A DNA stretch of 64,000 nucleotides from Methanolobus vulcani (lineage in GTDB: Archaea; Halobacteriota; Methanosarcinia; Methanosarcinales; Methanosarcinaceae): contig NZ_FNCA01000011.1 of the NCBI RefSeq assembly GCF_900100715.1, positions 1 to 64,000 on the forward strand, in the 5' to 3' direction. Below are positions 22,847 through 31,399 of this stretch, in pieces; the first letter of the stretch is position 1; the number at the start of each line of letters is the position of its first letter. The notes below the pieces were generated by a model. It made no database searches, was not told where the DNA came from, and saw nothing but the letters and a program-made list of their open reading frames with translations. The translations under genes and the position numbers were made by a program.

Positions 22847-25800
22847 ATGAAAAATCCATTATTATCAAATCACCTGTTATTTGCATGTTGCATCGTGTTG
22901 ATATTACTATCATCCTGTTGTGCTGCAACAGAAAATGATACATATATGAGTTCTGATCAGAATGACTCTTCGCCTGGGATTTTGATTGCACCTCTGAATC
23001 CTGCATTTGTAGAATATCAGCAAGAACTGGTGGATGAACAAAAATCAGTTCAGGTAAACTCAAATGATTTGACTTTTTCAAGTCTCGCATTGCCTGTCAG
23101 TTCAAAAAATAATGTGCCTTCTGAAACGTTCGATCATCCCACAGGACTTATTCCTTCTCCTGTAGATCTCTCTCATCTTTCTCCTGTAAGTATGGATTAT
23201 CTAATGGCTGATGATACCATTAAGACTTCAGGTCTTGAACTGATGAGTTCTGAAGTATCGTATCCTTCCTGTTTTGACTTGCGTGAGCACAATGGTGTCA
23301 CGGCAGTTAGGGACCAGGGCCAGGCCGGAAGCTGCTGGACTCATTCAGCTACTGCATCCCTCGAATCTTATCTCCTTTTTAACAGATCAGAAACATGGGA
23401 TTTTTCTGAGAATAACATAAAGGATACTCTGGTATCAAGCAATCCCGATGGATTCACCCGCACATATGATGATGGTGGTTTTGACCTTTTTGATGCTGCT
23501 TACTACTCAAGATGGAGTGGCCCTGTACTGGAATCCGATGATCCGTACAATGATCACTCAGGTTTTTCCCCGGATAACCTTCCAGTAGCAAAACATGTGC
23601 AGGAAATTATGATCCTTCCTGGTTTTGAAGGCAATGACACTCTTTATAAATGGATGCTTACTCACTATGGAGCCATATCAGTAGCCATAATGCAGGATGA
23701 TTCTTATTTTGATTCCGATAATAACAGTTATTATTACAATGGCCCGGTTGTATATGCAAACCATGCTGTGACTCTGGTTGGCTGGGATGACAATTATTCT
23801 GCTCAGAATTTCACTCCCACAGCTCCTGGAAATGGAGCGTTCATAATCAAAAATTCCTGGGGTGATTCCTGGGGTGAGGATGGATTCTACTATGTATCCT
23901 ACTATGACACAGTAATGGGAAATGATGAAGGTATAGATGGAATTGGTACCAAACCATATGCTGGCAATTTCCTGTACACGGCAGAGAACGTAAGCAATTA
24001 TGGCCGTGTTTATCAGTATGATGAACTTGGATGGGTCGGTTGTGCAGGTTACAATAACAGCACTGCTTCAGGTGCTAATATCTTCACAGCGAGTTCAAAT
24101 GAGACTCTTGAGGCTGTGAGCTTTTATACTGTAGATTCTAACTCCATTTACAATATCTCTGTGTATCTGAACCCTGAATCAGGTCCTGTTAATAGTTCAG
24201 GTCCGGTATCTGTTCAGAATGGAACGATTGCCATTGCAGGTTATCATACTATTGACCTTGATACAAATGTTTCACTTAATGCCGGTCAGAATTTCTCAGT
24301 TGTTGTAGAATTCACAACACCGAATTATACTTCCCCGATAGCAATCGAAAAAGTTGTAAAAGATTATAGTGAAAATGCCCATGCTGAAGCAGGCCAGAGT
24401 TTTATGAGTTTCAATGGCAGCCAGTGGACAGACATTTCGGATTCCAATATGAATGTATGTATCAAAGCGTTCACCACAGAGAACAAAGAGCCTGATTCTG
24501 CATTTGTTGCAGGTACAAGATATGTTCATGTCAATGAGACAGTTGATTTCCATGATGTAAGTCTGTTCTCACCGGAAAGCTGGGAATGGGACTTTGGGGA
24601 CAATTCAACGTCATCGCTTCAGAACCCACTGCACTCTTATTCAGAAACCGGGATCTACACAGTATCACTGAATGCATCAAACTCTTATGGAAACAATACT
24701 TCTGTAAGGACTTCTTTCATTCAGGTTCTTAATTCAACAATTGTTGTCAATAGCAGTGGTAGTGCTGATTTTACTACTATAACTGAAGCAATCAATGCTG
24801 CATCTGATGGTGATACGGTTGTTATCGAACCTGGAACTTATACGGAGAATTTGTATCTGGACACAGACAACATCAGTATTCTGTCATCTACAGGTAATCC
24901 TGAAGATGTCAGAATAGTCTCTGAGGATTCAAGTGAGATTACAATTTATTTAATAGCTGATAATGTTAATATTTCAGGCATCAATGCTGTAGATGGATAT
25001 ATTGGAATACTTGTTTATTTTTCAGAAGGATGTAACATAAGTAATTGCTCTGCTTCTGGAAATACGTATGGTATCTATTTCTATTATTCTCAGGACAACA
25101 GCGTCTCAAATTGTACTTCAGATGAGAACACATATGGATTACGTTTACGTGGTTCAGAGAACAACATCCTGAATGACAATTCTATGAATAATAACACGTT
25201 TAATTCATATTTTGATTCAAACGCCAATATTGTAGGAACGGATAATCTGGTTGACGGAAAGCCGATATATTACCTTGTGAACAGTTCGGATCAGGTTCTA
25301 GATGCCAGTTCCAATGCAGGAATTGTCTATTTATTTAATTGTTCCAACGTAACAGTAGAGGATCTGGAAATTGAGAATAACTATTGTGGATTTTACCTCT
25401 ACGACAGCGACAATGTGAGCATCGATAATTGTACGAGTACTGATAATCGATATGGTGTTTATCTTTCTTCTTCAGATAACAACACTATCTATAGTTGCAA
25501 TATAAGTGACATTTCCACTTATGGTCTTTCACTGGTTGATTGCAGTGACAATCTGATCTATAACAATTACTTCAACAGCAGTGCCAATGTCTATGTTTCA
25601 GGCGGTACGTCCAACGACTGGAATATCACAATGGCAAATGGAATCAACATCATCAATGAAAGTTATCTTGGTGGAAATTTCTGGGCAAAGCCAGATAACA
25701 CTGGTTGGAGCCAGACAGAATATTCTATTGGAAATGGTTTCTGCGATGCATATGAGATCACAGATGACGGAAACAATACTGATTATCTTCCGCTGACCTT

Positions 25801-26536
25801 GAATAGTGTTCAACCGGCGGTTTCAGATGACAGTTCCAGCCATGATGACGGAATACGTGTAAAAATAGCCACAATCACTTCTTCTGCGTCAAATATTGTT
25901 GCAACTGATTCCAGCGTACGTTTTGTTGGTAAAGATGCTGAAGTAAAATATGTATTCACAGGTGATTCCACTCCGGTAAATGAGATAAGTTTTGAATCCG
26001 GGACAAATCAAGGTTATGTCATGGCAACTGTCAGTTTGCTAAATGAACTGCCGGAAAGTTCTCCCGCACCTTCATCTGTATCGGTTTATCAGGGAATGGA
26101 TATTCTTCTTGGTGATGAAGATTTCTCATCTGGCATTGGTGATGCGAAGATCTCCTTCTCAGTATCAAGAGAATGGCTAGAGTCCAATGGTTTTGTTGAA
26201 GGGGATATCCGCATGGAACACTTTTCAGATGGTATCTGGAACACACTTCCAACGGTTGTGACAGGTGAAGATGATGAGTACATCTACTTTGAAGCGACAA
26301 CAACAGGATTTTCACCATTCATTATCTGTGTTGATATCTCAGGAGACGGTCAGGTTAACGCAGGCTCTTCTTCAGGCAATAAAGGCGACACCGCAGTTTC
26401 AGAGAATATCATACCGGATGTTCTGCAGGATTCTGATCAATCCCGGAACAATTCTGTACGCACATTAACAACGTTGTCCGGTTTGATAGTGGCCACAATT
26501 CTGGGATTAGTTTTCAAGATGAAGAAATCAGAGTAA
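22847..26536 (+). CDS. Paralogous secreted papain-like protease with PKD, NosD-type helix and PGF-pre-PGF domain
   Basis: 1229 residues with the same order as its neighbour: signal peptide (HLLFACCIVLILLSSCCAA), propeptide with SPVDLSHLSPVSMD, C1A domain with C163 (GSCWTH), H306 and N336 (IIKNSWGDSWG), PKD domain, NosD-like repeats, PGF-pre-PGF domain and a C-terminal helix (LSGLIVATILGLVF) with KMKKSE. Long stretches are nearly identical to the upstream gene, so this is a tandem duplication that has since diverged, most in the signal peptide, around the catalytic His and in the extreme C-terminus. AAGAAGGTACAT supports the ATG at 22847. Each gene appears to have its own promoter. Function as surface protease is inferred from intact catalytic residues. 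Confidence 0.88.
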   Translation: MKNPLLSNHLLFACCIVLILLSSCCAATENDTYMSSDQNDSSPGILIAPLNPAFVEYQQELVDEQKSVQVNSNDLTFSSLALPVSSKNNVPSETFDHPTGLIPSPVDLSHLSPVSMDYLMADDTIKTSGLELMSSEVSYPSCFDLREHNGVTAVRDQGQAGSCWTHSATASLESYLLFNRSETWDFSENNIKDTLVSSNPDGFTRTYDDGGFDLFDAAYYSRWSGPVLESDDPYNDHSGFSPDNLPVAKHVQEIMILPGFEGNDTLYKWMLTHYGAISVAIMQDDSYFDSDNNSYYYNGPVVYANHAVTLVGWDDNYSAQNFTPTAPGNGAFIIKNSWGDSWGEDGFYYVSYYDTVMGNDEGIDGIGTKPYAGNFLYTAENVSNYGRVYQYDELGWVGCAGYNNSTASGANIFTASSNETLEAVSFYTVDSNSIYNISVYLNPESGPVNSSGPVSVQNGTIAIAGYHTIDLDTNVSLNAGQNFSVVVEFTTPNYTSPIAIEKVVKDYSENAHAEAGQSFMSFNGSQWTDISDSNMNVCIKAFTTENKEPDSAFVAGTRYVHVNETVDFHDVSLFSPESWEWDFGDNSTSSLQNPLHSYSETGIYTVSLNASNSYGNNTSVRTSFIQVLNSTIVVNSSGSADFTTITEAINAASDGDTVVIEPGTYTENLYLDTDNISILSSTGNPEDVRIVSEDSSEITIYLIADNVNISGINAVDGYIGILVYFSEGCNISNCSASGNTYGIYFYYSQDNSVSNCTSDENTYGLRLRGSENNILNDNSMNNNTFNSYFDSNANIVGTDNLVDGKPIYYLVNSSDQVLDASSNAGIVYLFNCSNVTVEDLEIENNYCGFYLYDSDNVSIDNCTSTDNRYGVYLSSSDNNTIYSCNISDISTYGLSLVDCSDNLIYNNYFNSSANVYVSGGTSNDWNITMANGINIINESYLGGNFWAKPDNTGWSQTEYSIGNGFCDAYEITDDGNNTDYLPLTLNSVQPAVSDDSSSHDDGIRVKIATITSSASNIVATDSSVRFVGKDAEVKYVFTGDSTPVNEISFESGTNQGYVMATVSLLNELPESSPAPSSVSVYQGMDILLGDEDFSSGIGDAKISFSVSREWLESNGFVEGDIRMEHFSDGIWNTLPTVVTGEDDEYIYFEATTTGFSPFIICVDISGDGQVNAGSSSGNKGDTAVSENIIPDVLQDSDQSRNNSVRTLTTLSGLIVATILGLVFKMKKSE

Positions 26537-26635
26537 CATTCTGATTTCTTTACTTTCTTTTTAATATTGTAATCAATAACCTGAGGCTAGAATATTCAAT
26601 ACCAGAATTAGATTATTAAGCAAGCTTAAAAAAGT

Positions 26636-27934
26636 TTATTCCTGATATCTGATCTCTGCTTCCTCACCGAATACATTTCTTAAGTTCAAAAGAAGTGACG
26701 ATCTGGTCCTATCGATCTCATCTTTAAGATTATAGAGGTGCTTGCTCTCAGAGTCGATATCGTTGTTCACATCTTTTAGATTTAGATTGTACTTCTCTAT
26801 TTCCTTCTCTATCTCTTCTTTCTCTTTGTAGATGCTAAGGGAATTCAATTCAGCAAGAAGTTCATCTTTCTCCTCAAGATGTTCTTTCCTATGTTCAACA
26901 AATGATGAAATCAGATCTCTGTCATTGAGGATATCTATCTGTTTCAGGGCCTTCTCACACATCTGCTCCTTAAGTCCCAGTTCTCCACTCTCTATTCGAT
27001 TTGTAAGTTCAGTAAGGAATGGATCAATATTCTGTTCAATTGCATTAGCAGGCTCTTCTTTTATTGATTTGAGAATTGTCCTGTTCTCAGGTGAAAGCAC
27101 ACACCTATCATTATCATCCTGCTTTTCCATTCTTGAGATAGCCTTGGATAAAGGTGTGAACAATCTCTTGATTTCTGCTTCTATGTCTTTTATCTCTGAG
27201 TCAACCGTTCTAATCTCATCTTTCAGTTGCCTTGCTTTTTCAAATTCCTCGCTGTTCTCCAGTTCCGTAAGCCTTGACTCTGCTTTGCTGAGTTTCTCTT
27301 TTGCAGCGTCATATCTGGAATGCATTTCCTGGATTCTTTTAGCGATACTGTCCATTTCTTCTTCTATTCTTTTTACATCCTCAGCATTGGATTCAATTTT
27401 ATCAAGGTCTTCGATTCTTCTGATTCCTTTCATAATTGAGGAATAGAGTTCATCAAGAGAATCCTCAAGTTCAGAAAGCCCTTGATTGATCATCTGGTGT
27501 TCCTGAGGATAAAGTGCTTTGATGTACATCAGGCTACGACTTGTGTTATCAAGAACAGTTTTAAGAACAGATTTTGCATCCTTGTAGAATTCTGAGGCAA
27601 TTAATGGTGATGTATCTTTTGGGACTTCCAATTTATCATGTATGAGGTTCAGGTTGTTGACAACATTATCCCTGTTTGATCCACCGAGTTTCTCTCCTCG
27701 TTTGCTGACATTCTCCATAGGCTCAGCAGCCAGCAACTCTTCCTTCTGGTTTTCAAGTTCCTCTAATGCTGCCTTAATTGAACCATAATTCTCCTCTACG
27801 ACAGGTCTGAGTCCATCTATCTGTTTTTCAGATTCCTCTGTCACAATTGCGGCAAGTTCCCTGAACTCAAAAACAGCTGAATGAGACTCTTCTTTTTCCT
27901 GCTTTTTCCCTAAAAGCCTTTCAATGAATTTCAT
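26636..27934 (-). CDS. Coiled-coil protein of unknown function
   Basis: 432 residues, almost wholly charged helix with heptad repeats. Strongest coiled coil is at about 165-265 (KRIEEEMDSIAKRIQEMH, ESRLTELENSEEFEKARQL) and again 335-425. N-terminal GLLGKKQEKEESHS-like start (MKFIERLLGKKQEKE) has no signal peptide or membrane helix, so it is probably cytoplasmic. There is no ATP-binding motif, so it is not an SMC or Rad50 relative. The stop is 99 bases from the convergent protease gene. It is 72 bases from modC on the same strand, which may be coincidence. Family not recognised. Confidence 0.75.
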   Translation of the reverse strand: MKFIERLLGKKQEKEESHSAVFEFRELAAIVTEESEKQIDGLRPVVEENYGSIKAALEELENQKEELLAAEPMENVSKRGEKLGGSNRDNVVNNLNLIHDKLEVPKDTSPLIASEFYKDAKSVLKTVLDNTSRSLMYIKALYPQEHQMINQGLSELEDSLDELYSSIMKGIRRIEDLDKIESNAEDVKRIEEEMDSIAKRIQEMHSRYDAAKEKLSKAESRLTELENSEEFEKARQLKDEIRTVDSEIKDIEAEIKRLFTPLSKAISRMEKQDDNDRCVLSPENRTILKSIKEEPANAIEQNIDPFLTELTNRIESGELGLKEQMCEKALKQIDILNDRDLISSFVEHRKEHLEEKDELLAELNSLSIYKEKEEIEKEIEKYNLNLKDVNNDIDSESKHLYNLKDEIDRTRSSLLLNLRNVFGEEAEIRYQE

Positions 27935-28005
27935 CTCTTCACTCAGAAAAGGCGATGCAACTTTAAAAGTTTATTGGGTATTTTGGCTCTGACAAGAAAG
28001 TAATA

Positions 28006-29124
28006 TCAGAAAAGGACTATTCTGTCTCTTTCAATACGGACAAGACACCTGTCATCCTCTTTCAGGTTGAGATTTTCAAAGAACTGGTCGGATATTTCAG
28101 CTATCATCAGATTTTCATGTTCCTTTATCTCAAGTGCAAGGGTTTTGCTTGAACCCTTGTTCACCATGCTCTTAACACATGCATGGAGTGTATTCTCATC
28201 TTTGATGGTTTCATCGGTCACAGGAAGGATACGCAGGTTTTCCGGTCTGATCCCCCATGATATGGTTTCTTTAACCTGATAGTCAGGCCTCTTTGCAGTG
28301 ATCTTCAGGTTTTCACAACCTATTGTGAGAGTTCCTGCCATCTCATCATCTTTTATTACCGACGAATCCTCAAATATATTTGTCACACCTACAAGTTCGG
28401 CAACATGGCAGTTTTTGGGATGATAGAACACCTCTTCAGGAGTTCCTATCTGCTGAACTCTTCCATCATGGAACACAACAACCTTATCGGCGATCGTGAA
28501 TGCTTCAACGTGGTTATGGGTTATGAAAAGTACAGGGATCTTCAGTTCTCTCTGTATCTCCTTGATCTTCTCCCTGAGTTTCATGCGGACAACCCTGTCA
28601 AGAGCGGAAAACGGTTCGTCCAGTAATAGTATGTCAGGTTTTGGTGCCAGTGCACGTGCAAGTGCAACTCTTTGTTTCTGACCGCCTGAAAGCTGAGAGG
28701 GGTAATTATTCTCCAGTCCTTTGATGTCAAGCATCTGGAGCATGTCATCGATTCGTTCTTCCTTGTCTTTTTCTTCCCATCCCTTCAGTCCATAGGCTAT
28801 ATTCTTTTTCACATCCATATGCGGGAAAAGTGCATAGCTCTGAAAAACATAACCAAGGCTGCGTTGTTGTACTGGCAGGTTGATCCTCTTATGGCAATCG
28901 AAATACACATTGCCGTTGACAATTATCTTGCCACCGTTTGGTTCCAGCAGTCCAGAGATGCATTGTAGAGCTGTTGTTTTCCCTGATCCCGAGCGACCGA
29001 AAAATACTGCAAGCTCATCGCCGACTTCAAATTGAGCATCTAGTGTGAAAGCGGCTTCAATGCCTTTTCTCTTATCACTTTTTTTTCGATAATACCGTTT
29101 TCTGAAATCCGCTTTAATGCCCAT
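28006..29124 (-). CDS. modC: Molybdate ABC transporter ATP-binding protein
   Basis: A 372-residue ABC ATPase: Walker A GRSGSGKTT near residue 42, Q-loop FQSYALFPHM, signature LSGGQKQRVALARAL, Walker B ILLLDEPFSALD, and a C-terminal regulatory region (about 270-372) with two TOBE-like parts, as in ModC/WtpC. It powers uptake of molybdate (or tungstate) through ModB. The ATG at 29124 is preceded by GAGGCGATATC. It is the last gene of modABC, 9 bases after modB. Choice between Mod and Wtp naming rests on its partners. Confidence 0.92.
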   Translation of the reverse strand: MGIKADFRKRYYRKKSDKRKGIEAAFTLDAQFEVGDELAVFFGRSGSGKTTALQCISGLLEPNGGKIIVNGNVYFDCHKRINLPVQQRSLGYVFQSYALFPHMDVKKNIAYGLKGWEEKDKEERIDDMLQMLDIKGLENNYPSQLSGGQKQRVALARALAPKPDILLLDEPFSALDRVVRMKLREKIKEIQRELKIPVLFITHNHVEAFTIADKVVVFHDGRVQQIGTPEEVFYHPKNCHVAELVGVTNIFEDSSVIKDDEMAGTLTIGCENLKITAKRPDYQVKETISWGIRPENLRILPVTDETIKDENTLHACVKSMVNKGSSKTLALEIKEHENLMIAEISDQFFENLNLKEDDRCLVRIERDRIVLF

Positions 29125-29133
29125 GATATCGCC

Positions 29134-29802
29134 TCATATCTTCCAGTTGTTAATGACCTTTGCAGTTATGGCCATTGAAAGCAGGGACATTACTATCAGT
29201 ATGATGACCAGTGTGTTGGCAAGTTCATTATTCCCTGCCTGGAATGCGCTGTAAATTGAAATAGACATTGTGTTAGTTCTTCCGGGGATGTTTCCGGCAA
29301 ACATAAGTGTGGCACCAAATTCCCCGACTGCCCTTGCAAAACTGAGGACTATTCCTGCAAGTATGCCTTTCTTTGCAAGCGGAAGAGTTATGAAGAGGGC
29401 GGTGTCAAGTTCTTTTCTCCCAAGGGTGAAAGCCGCATACTCGTATTCCCTGTCTACTGCTTCTATGGCTGCGGTGGTGGTTTTGACCATAAGCGGCAGG
29501 GATACAACAAAAGCTGCAATTACCGCTGCCTGCCAGGTAAATACTATGCTCCATCCTGTAAGGTTGTAGAGAATGCTCCCAAGTGCTCCTTTTTTCCCAA
29601 GCAACACTACCAGAAGATAACCTGTTACTGTGGGTGGAAGTACAAGGGGTAAAGTTACAACAATGTCGGCCAGCCATTTTCCCCGAAAATCACGTCTTGC
29701 AAGTATGTATGATATCACCATGCCTGTTATTGCCACTATTAATGTGGAAAGGCCGGCTATTTTAAGTGTGATCAGCAGGGGAAATCCAATCTGGTCGAAC
29801 AT
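29134..29802 (-). CDS. modB: Molybdate ABC transporter permease
   Basis: A 222-residue permease from ATG 29802 (MFDQIGFPLLITLKIAG), preceded by AAAGGA. The longer in-frame start at 29916 would overlap modA and is rejected. It has about five helices and the EAA loop of ABC permeases (YEYAAFTLGRKELDTALFI), with DVVTLPLVLPPTVTGY in the second helix as in ModB. The motif AVGEFGATLMFAGN is typical of molybdate permeases. It lies 13 bases after modA and 9 before modC. Confidence 0.92.
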   Translation of the reverse strand: MFDQIGFPLLITLKIAGLSTLIVAITGMVISYILARRDFRGKWLADIVVTLPLVLPPTVTGYLLVVLLGKKGALGSILYNLTGWSIVFTWQAAVIAAFVVSLPLMVKTTTAAIEAVDREYEYAAFTLGRKELDTALFITLPLAKKGILAGIVLSFARAVGEFGATLMFAGNIPGRTNTMSISIYSAFQAGNNELANTLVIILIVMSLLSMAITAKVINNWKI

Positions 29803-29815
29803 TATTATTTTCCTT

Positions 29816-30640
29816 TTAAGCTGTGAATCCGTAAGACTGCAGGATTGCCTTTCCTTCATCGGATGTGACAAAGTCCACAAATGTCTGTGCTTCCGTCTGA
29901 TGTTCTGATGATTCAACTACTGCAATCGGATAGCTGATAGGGGTTACAGTAGGTATGGTTGCTTTTACCTCGATTGTACCTTCATCTGCTGTTGCTGCGT
30001 CTGTGCTGTAGACAAATCCCGCATCAACTTCTCCTCTTTCAACATACACGAGCACCTGCTTTACATCATCTGCAAGCAGTGTCTTGGACTGAAGTTTGTC
30101 CCAGAGACCTGCCTGTTCCAGTGCTTCTACGGTGTATTTTCCAACCGGTGCAGTTTCCGGGTTTCCGATGCTTATTGTTTCAACATCATTTGACAGAAGA
30201 TCTTCAGGTCCTGTTATGTTCAGTGTACTGTCAACTGGTGTTATCAGTACAACGGTGTTTGATGCGAAGTCCTTTCTTGATTCTTCAACAATAAGGGATT
30301 CATTACTTAATATATTCATATGGCTCTGTGATGCTGATGCGAACACGTCAATAGGTGCTCCACCTTCTATCTGTATCCTGAGTGTTCCTGAACCTGCAAA
30401 GTTGTAGTTCACATCGATATCAGGATTCTCTTCTTCAAAAACGGTTTCAAGTTCTGTGAATGCTTCTGTAAGGCTCGCTGCTGCCGATACTGTGATGGTT
30501 GTCACTTCACCTGAGCCACTATCGGTATTTACGTCAGTTCCTACGTCACTTGTTGTACTGGTGTCGGTACAACCGCTTACGAATACCACAAGAGCAAGTA
30601 TGGCTGCAATAGCCAGAATTAGTTTTTTGTTAAATGTCAT
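29816..30640 (-). CDS. modA: Molybdate-binding lipoprotein
   Basis: A 274-residue extracytoplasmic binding protein. The signal peptide ends in a lipobox VSGC (Cys about 24), then a Thr/Ser/Asp linker. The ModA core begins TTITVSAAASLTEAFTEL and includes GSGTLRIQIEGGAPIDVFASAS, the residues that wrap oxyanions in ModA. The ending GKAILQSYGF is also typical. It captures molybdate for ModBC outside the membrane. It is the first gene of the operon, and a palindrome lies 59-84 bases upstream of its ATG, so molybdate control is likely. WtpA-type tungstate proteins differ in sequence, so ModA is preferred, though metal choice cannot be proved. Confidence 0.92.
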   Translation of the reverse strand: MTFNKKLILAIAAILALVVFVSGCTDTSTTSDVGTDVNTDSGSGEVTTITVSAAASLTEAFTELETVFEEENPDIDVNYNFAGSGTLRIQIEGGAPIDVFASASQSHMNILSNESLIVEESRKDFASNTVVLITPVDSTLNITGPEDLLSNDVETISIGNPETAPVGKYTVEALEQAGLWDKLQSKTLLADDVKQVLVYVERGEVDAGFVYSTDAATADEGTIEVKATIPTVTPISYPIAVVESSEHQTEAQTFVDFVTSDEGKAILQSYGFTA

Positions 30641-30675
30641 AATTACTACCTTCCTGCATGCAGTCAGCCGAACTT

Positions 30676-30724
30676 AACGTAAAATATCTATTAATTATGC
30701 GTTATGTTCTCTGCCACATAACGC
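30676..30724 (-). promoter_or_regulatory. modABC promoter with palindromic operator candidate
   Basis: GCGTTATGT (30699-30707) and ACATAACGC (30716-30724) form a perfect nine-base inverted repeat around eight bases. It sits just upstream of an AT-rich TATA-like TTAATAGATATTTTA on the minus strand. The GTTAT...ATAAC arms recall ModE-type operators. The binding protein is inferred. Confidence 0.55.
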
Positions 30725-30860
30725 TAACTTCCTCATTCTAATATAAGTAATTTTCCTGATAGTGATACTGTTAAGTTAAGGAGTATTTTGATTATCTGAA
30801 ATTTCTGTTATAATAAGAAATAATTCAGTAGATTAAAAATGTATCTTAAAAAAGAGAGTA

Positions 30861-30876
30861 GCAGCAAAAAAGCTGC
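30861..30876 (-). terminator. Terminator of the cyclophilin gene
   Basis: GCAGC and GCTGC pair around six bases, and the minus strand continues with TACTCTCTTTTTT, 14 bases past the stop. Confidence 0.55.
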
Positions 30877-30889
30877 CAAAACAAAATAA

Positions 30890-31321
30890 TTATTCTTCGA
30901 CGACAGTGACTTTGTTCATCTTGTCTTTTGCCTTGATCTTGTTGACGACATCCTGACCTTCGATAACCTGACCGAAGACAGTGTGCACGCCATCAAGGTG
31001 TGGCTGTGGGGAGTGTGTGATGAAGAACTGGCTTCCACCGGTGTTCTTTCCTGCGTGTGCCATTGAAAGTGCACCCTTGCCGTGTTTGCGTGGGTTTCCC
31101 TTTGTCTCACACTTGATAGTATATCCTGGTCCGCCGGTTCCGTCTCCTCTTGGGCATCCACCCTGGATAACGAAGTTTGGAATCACTCTGTGGAAAGTAA
31201 GTCCGTCATAGAATCCTTCCTTAATGAGCTTCTCAAAGTTTTCCACGGTCTTTGGTGCGTCCTTTTCGAACAGTTCAAGGACAATATTTCCTTTATCGGT
31301 CTCAATGATTGCTTTCTTCAT
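30890..31321 (-). CDS. Cyclophilin-type peptidyl-prolyl isomerase
   Basis: A 143-residue cytoplasmic cyclophilin with [13 protein letters not shown] near residue 45, GSQFFIT near 92 and [10 protein letters not shown] near 113, holding the catalytic Arg and surrounding residues. It catalyses cis-trans isomerisation of proline bonds during folding. GTG 31330 is in frame, but AAAGGTGA nine bases before ATG 31321 supports the shorter form starting [11 protein letters not shown]. Single gene with its own terminator; normal length for archaeal small cyclophilins. Confidence 0.95.
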   Translation of the reverse strand: MKKAIIETDKGNIVLELFEKDAPKTVENFEKLIKEGFYDGLTFHRVIPNFVIQGGCPRGDGTGGPGYTIKCETKGNPRKHGKGALSMAHAGKNTGGSQFFITHSPQPHLDGVHTVFGQVIEGQDVVNKIKAKDKMNKVTVVEE

Positions 31322-31399
31322 GAATTTCACCTTTATGGGATTTCTAAAGGCTTATGGCTAATTTAAGTTTTTCTGTGAACTCCACTTGATCGAGTTATA

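Noticed and set aside
29134-29916. Long form of modB starting at 29916
   Set aside because: It would overlap modA by 100 bases; the extra residues are not membrane-like and ATG 29802 fits ModB.
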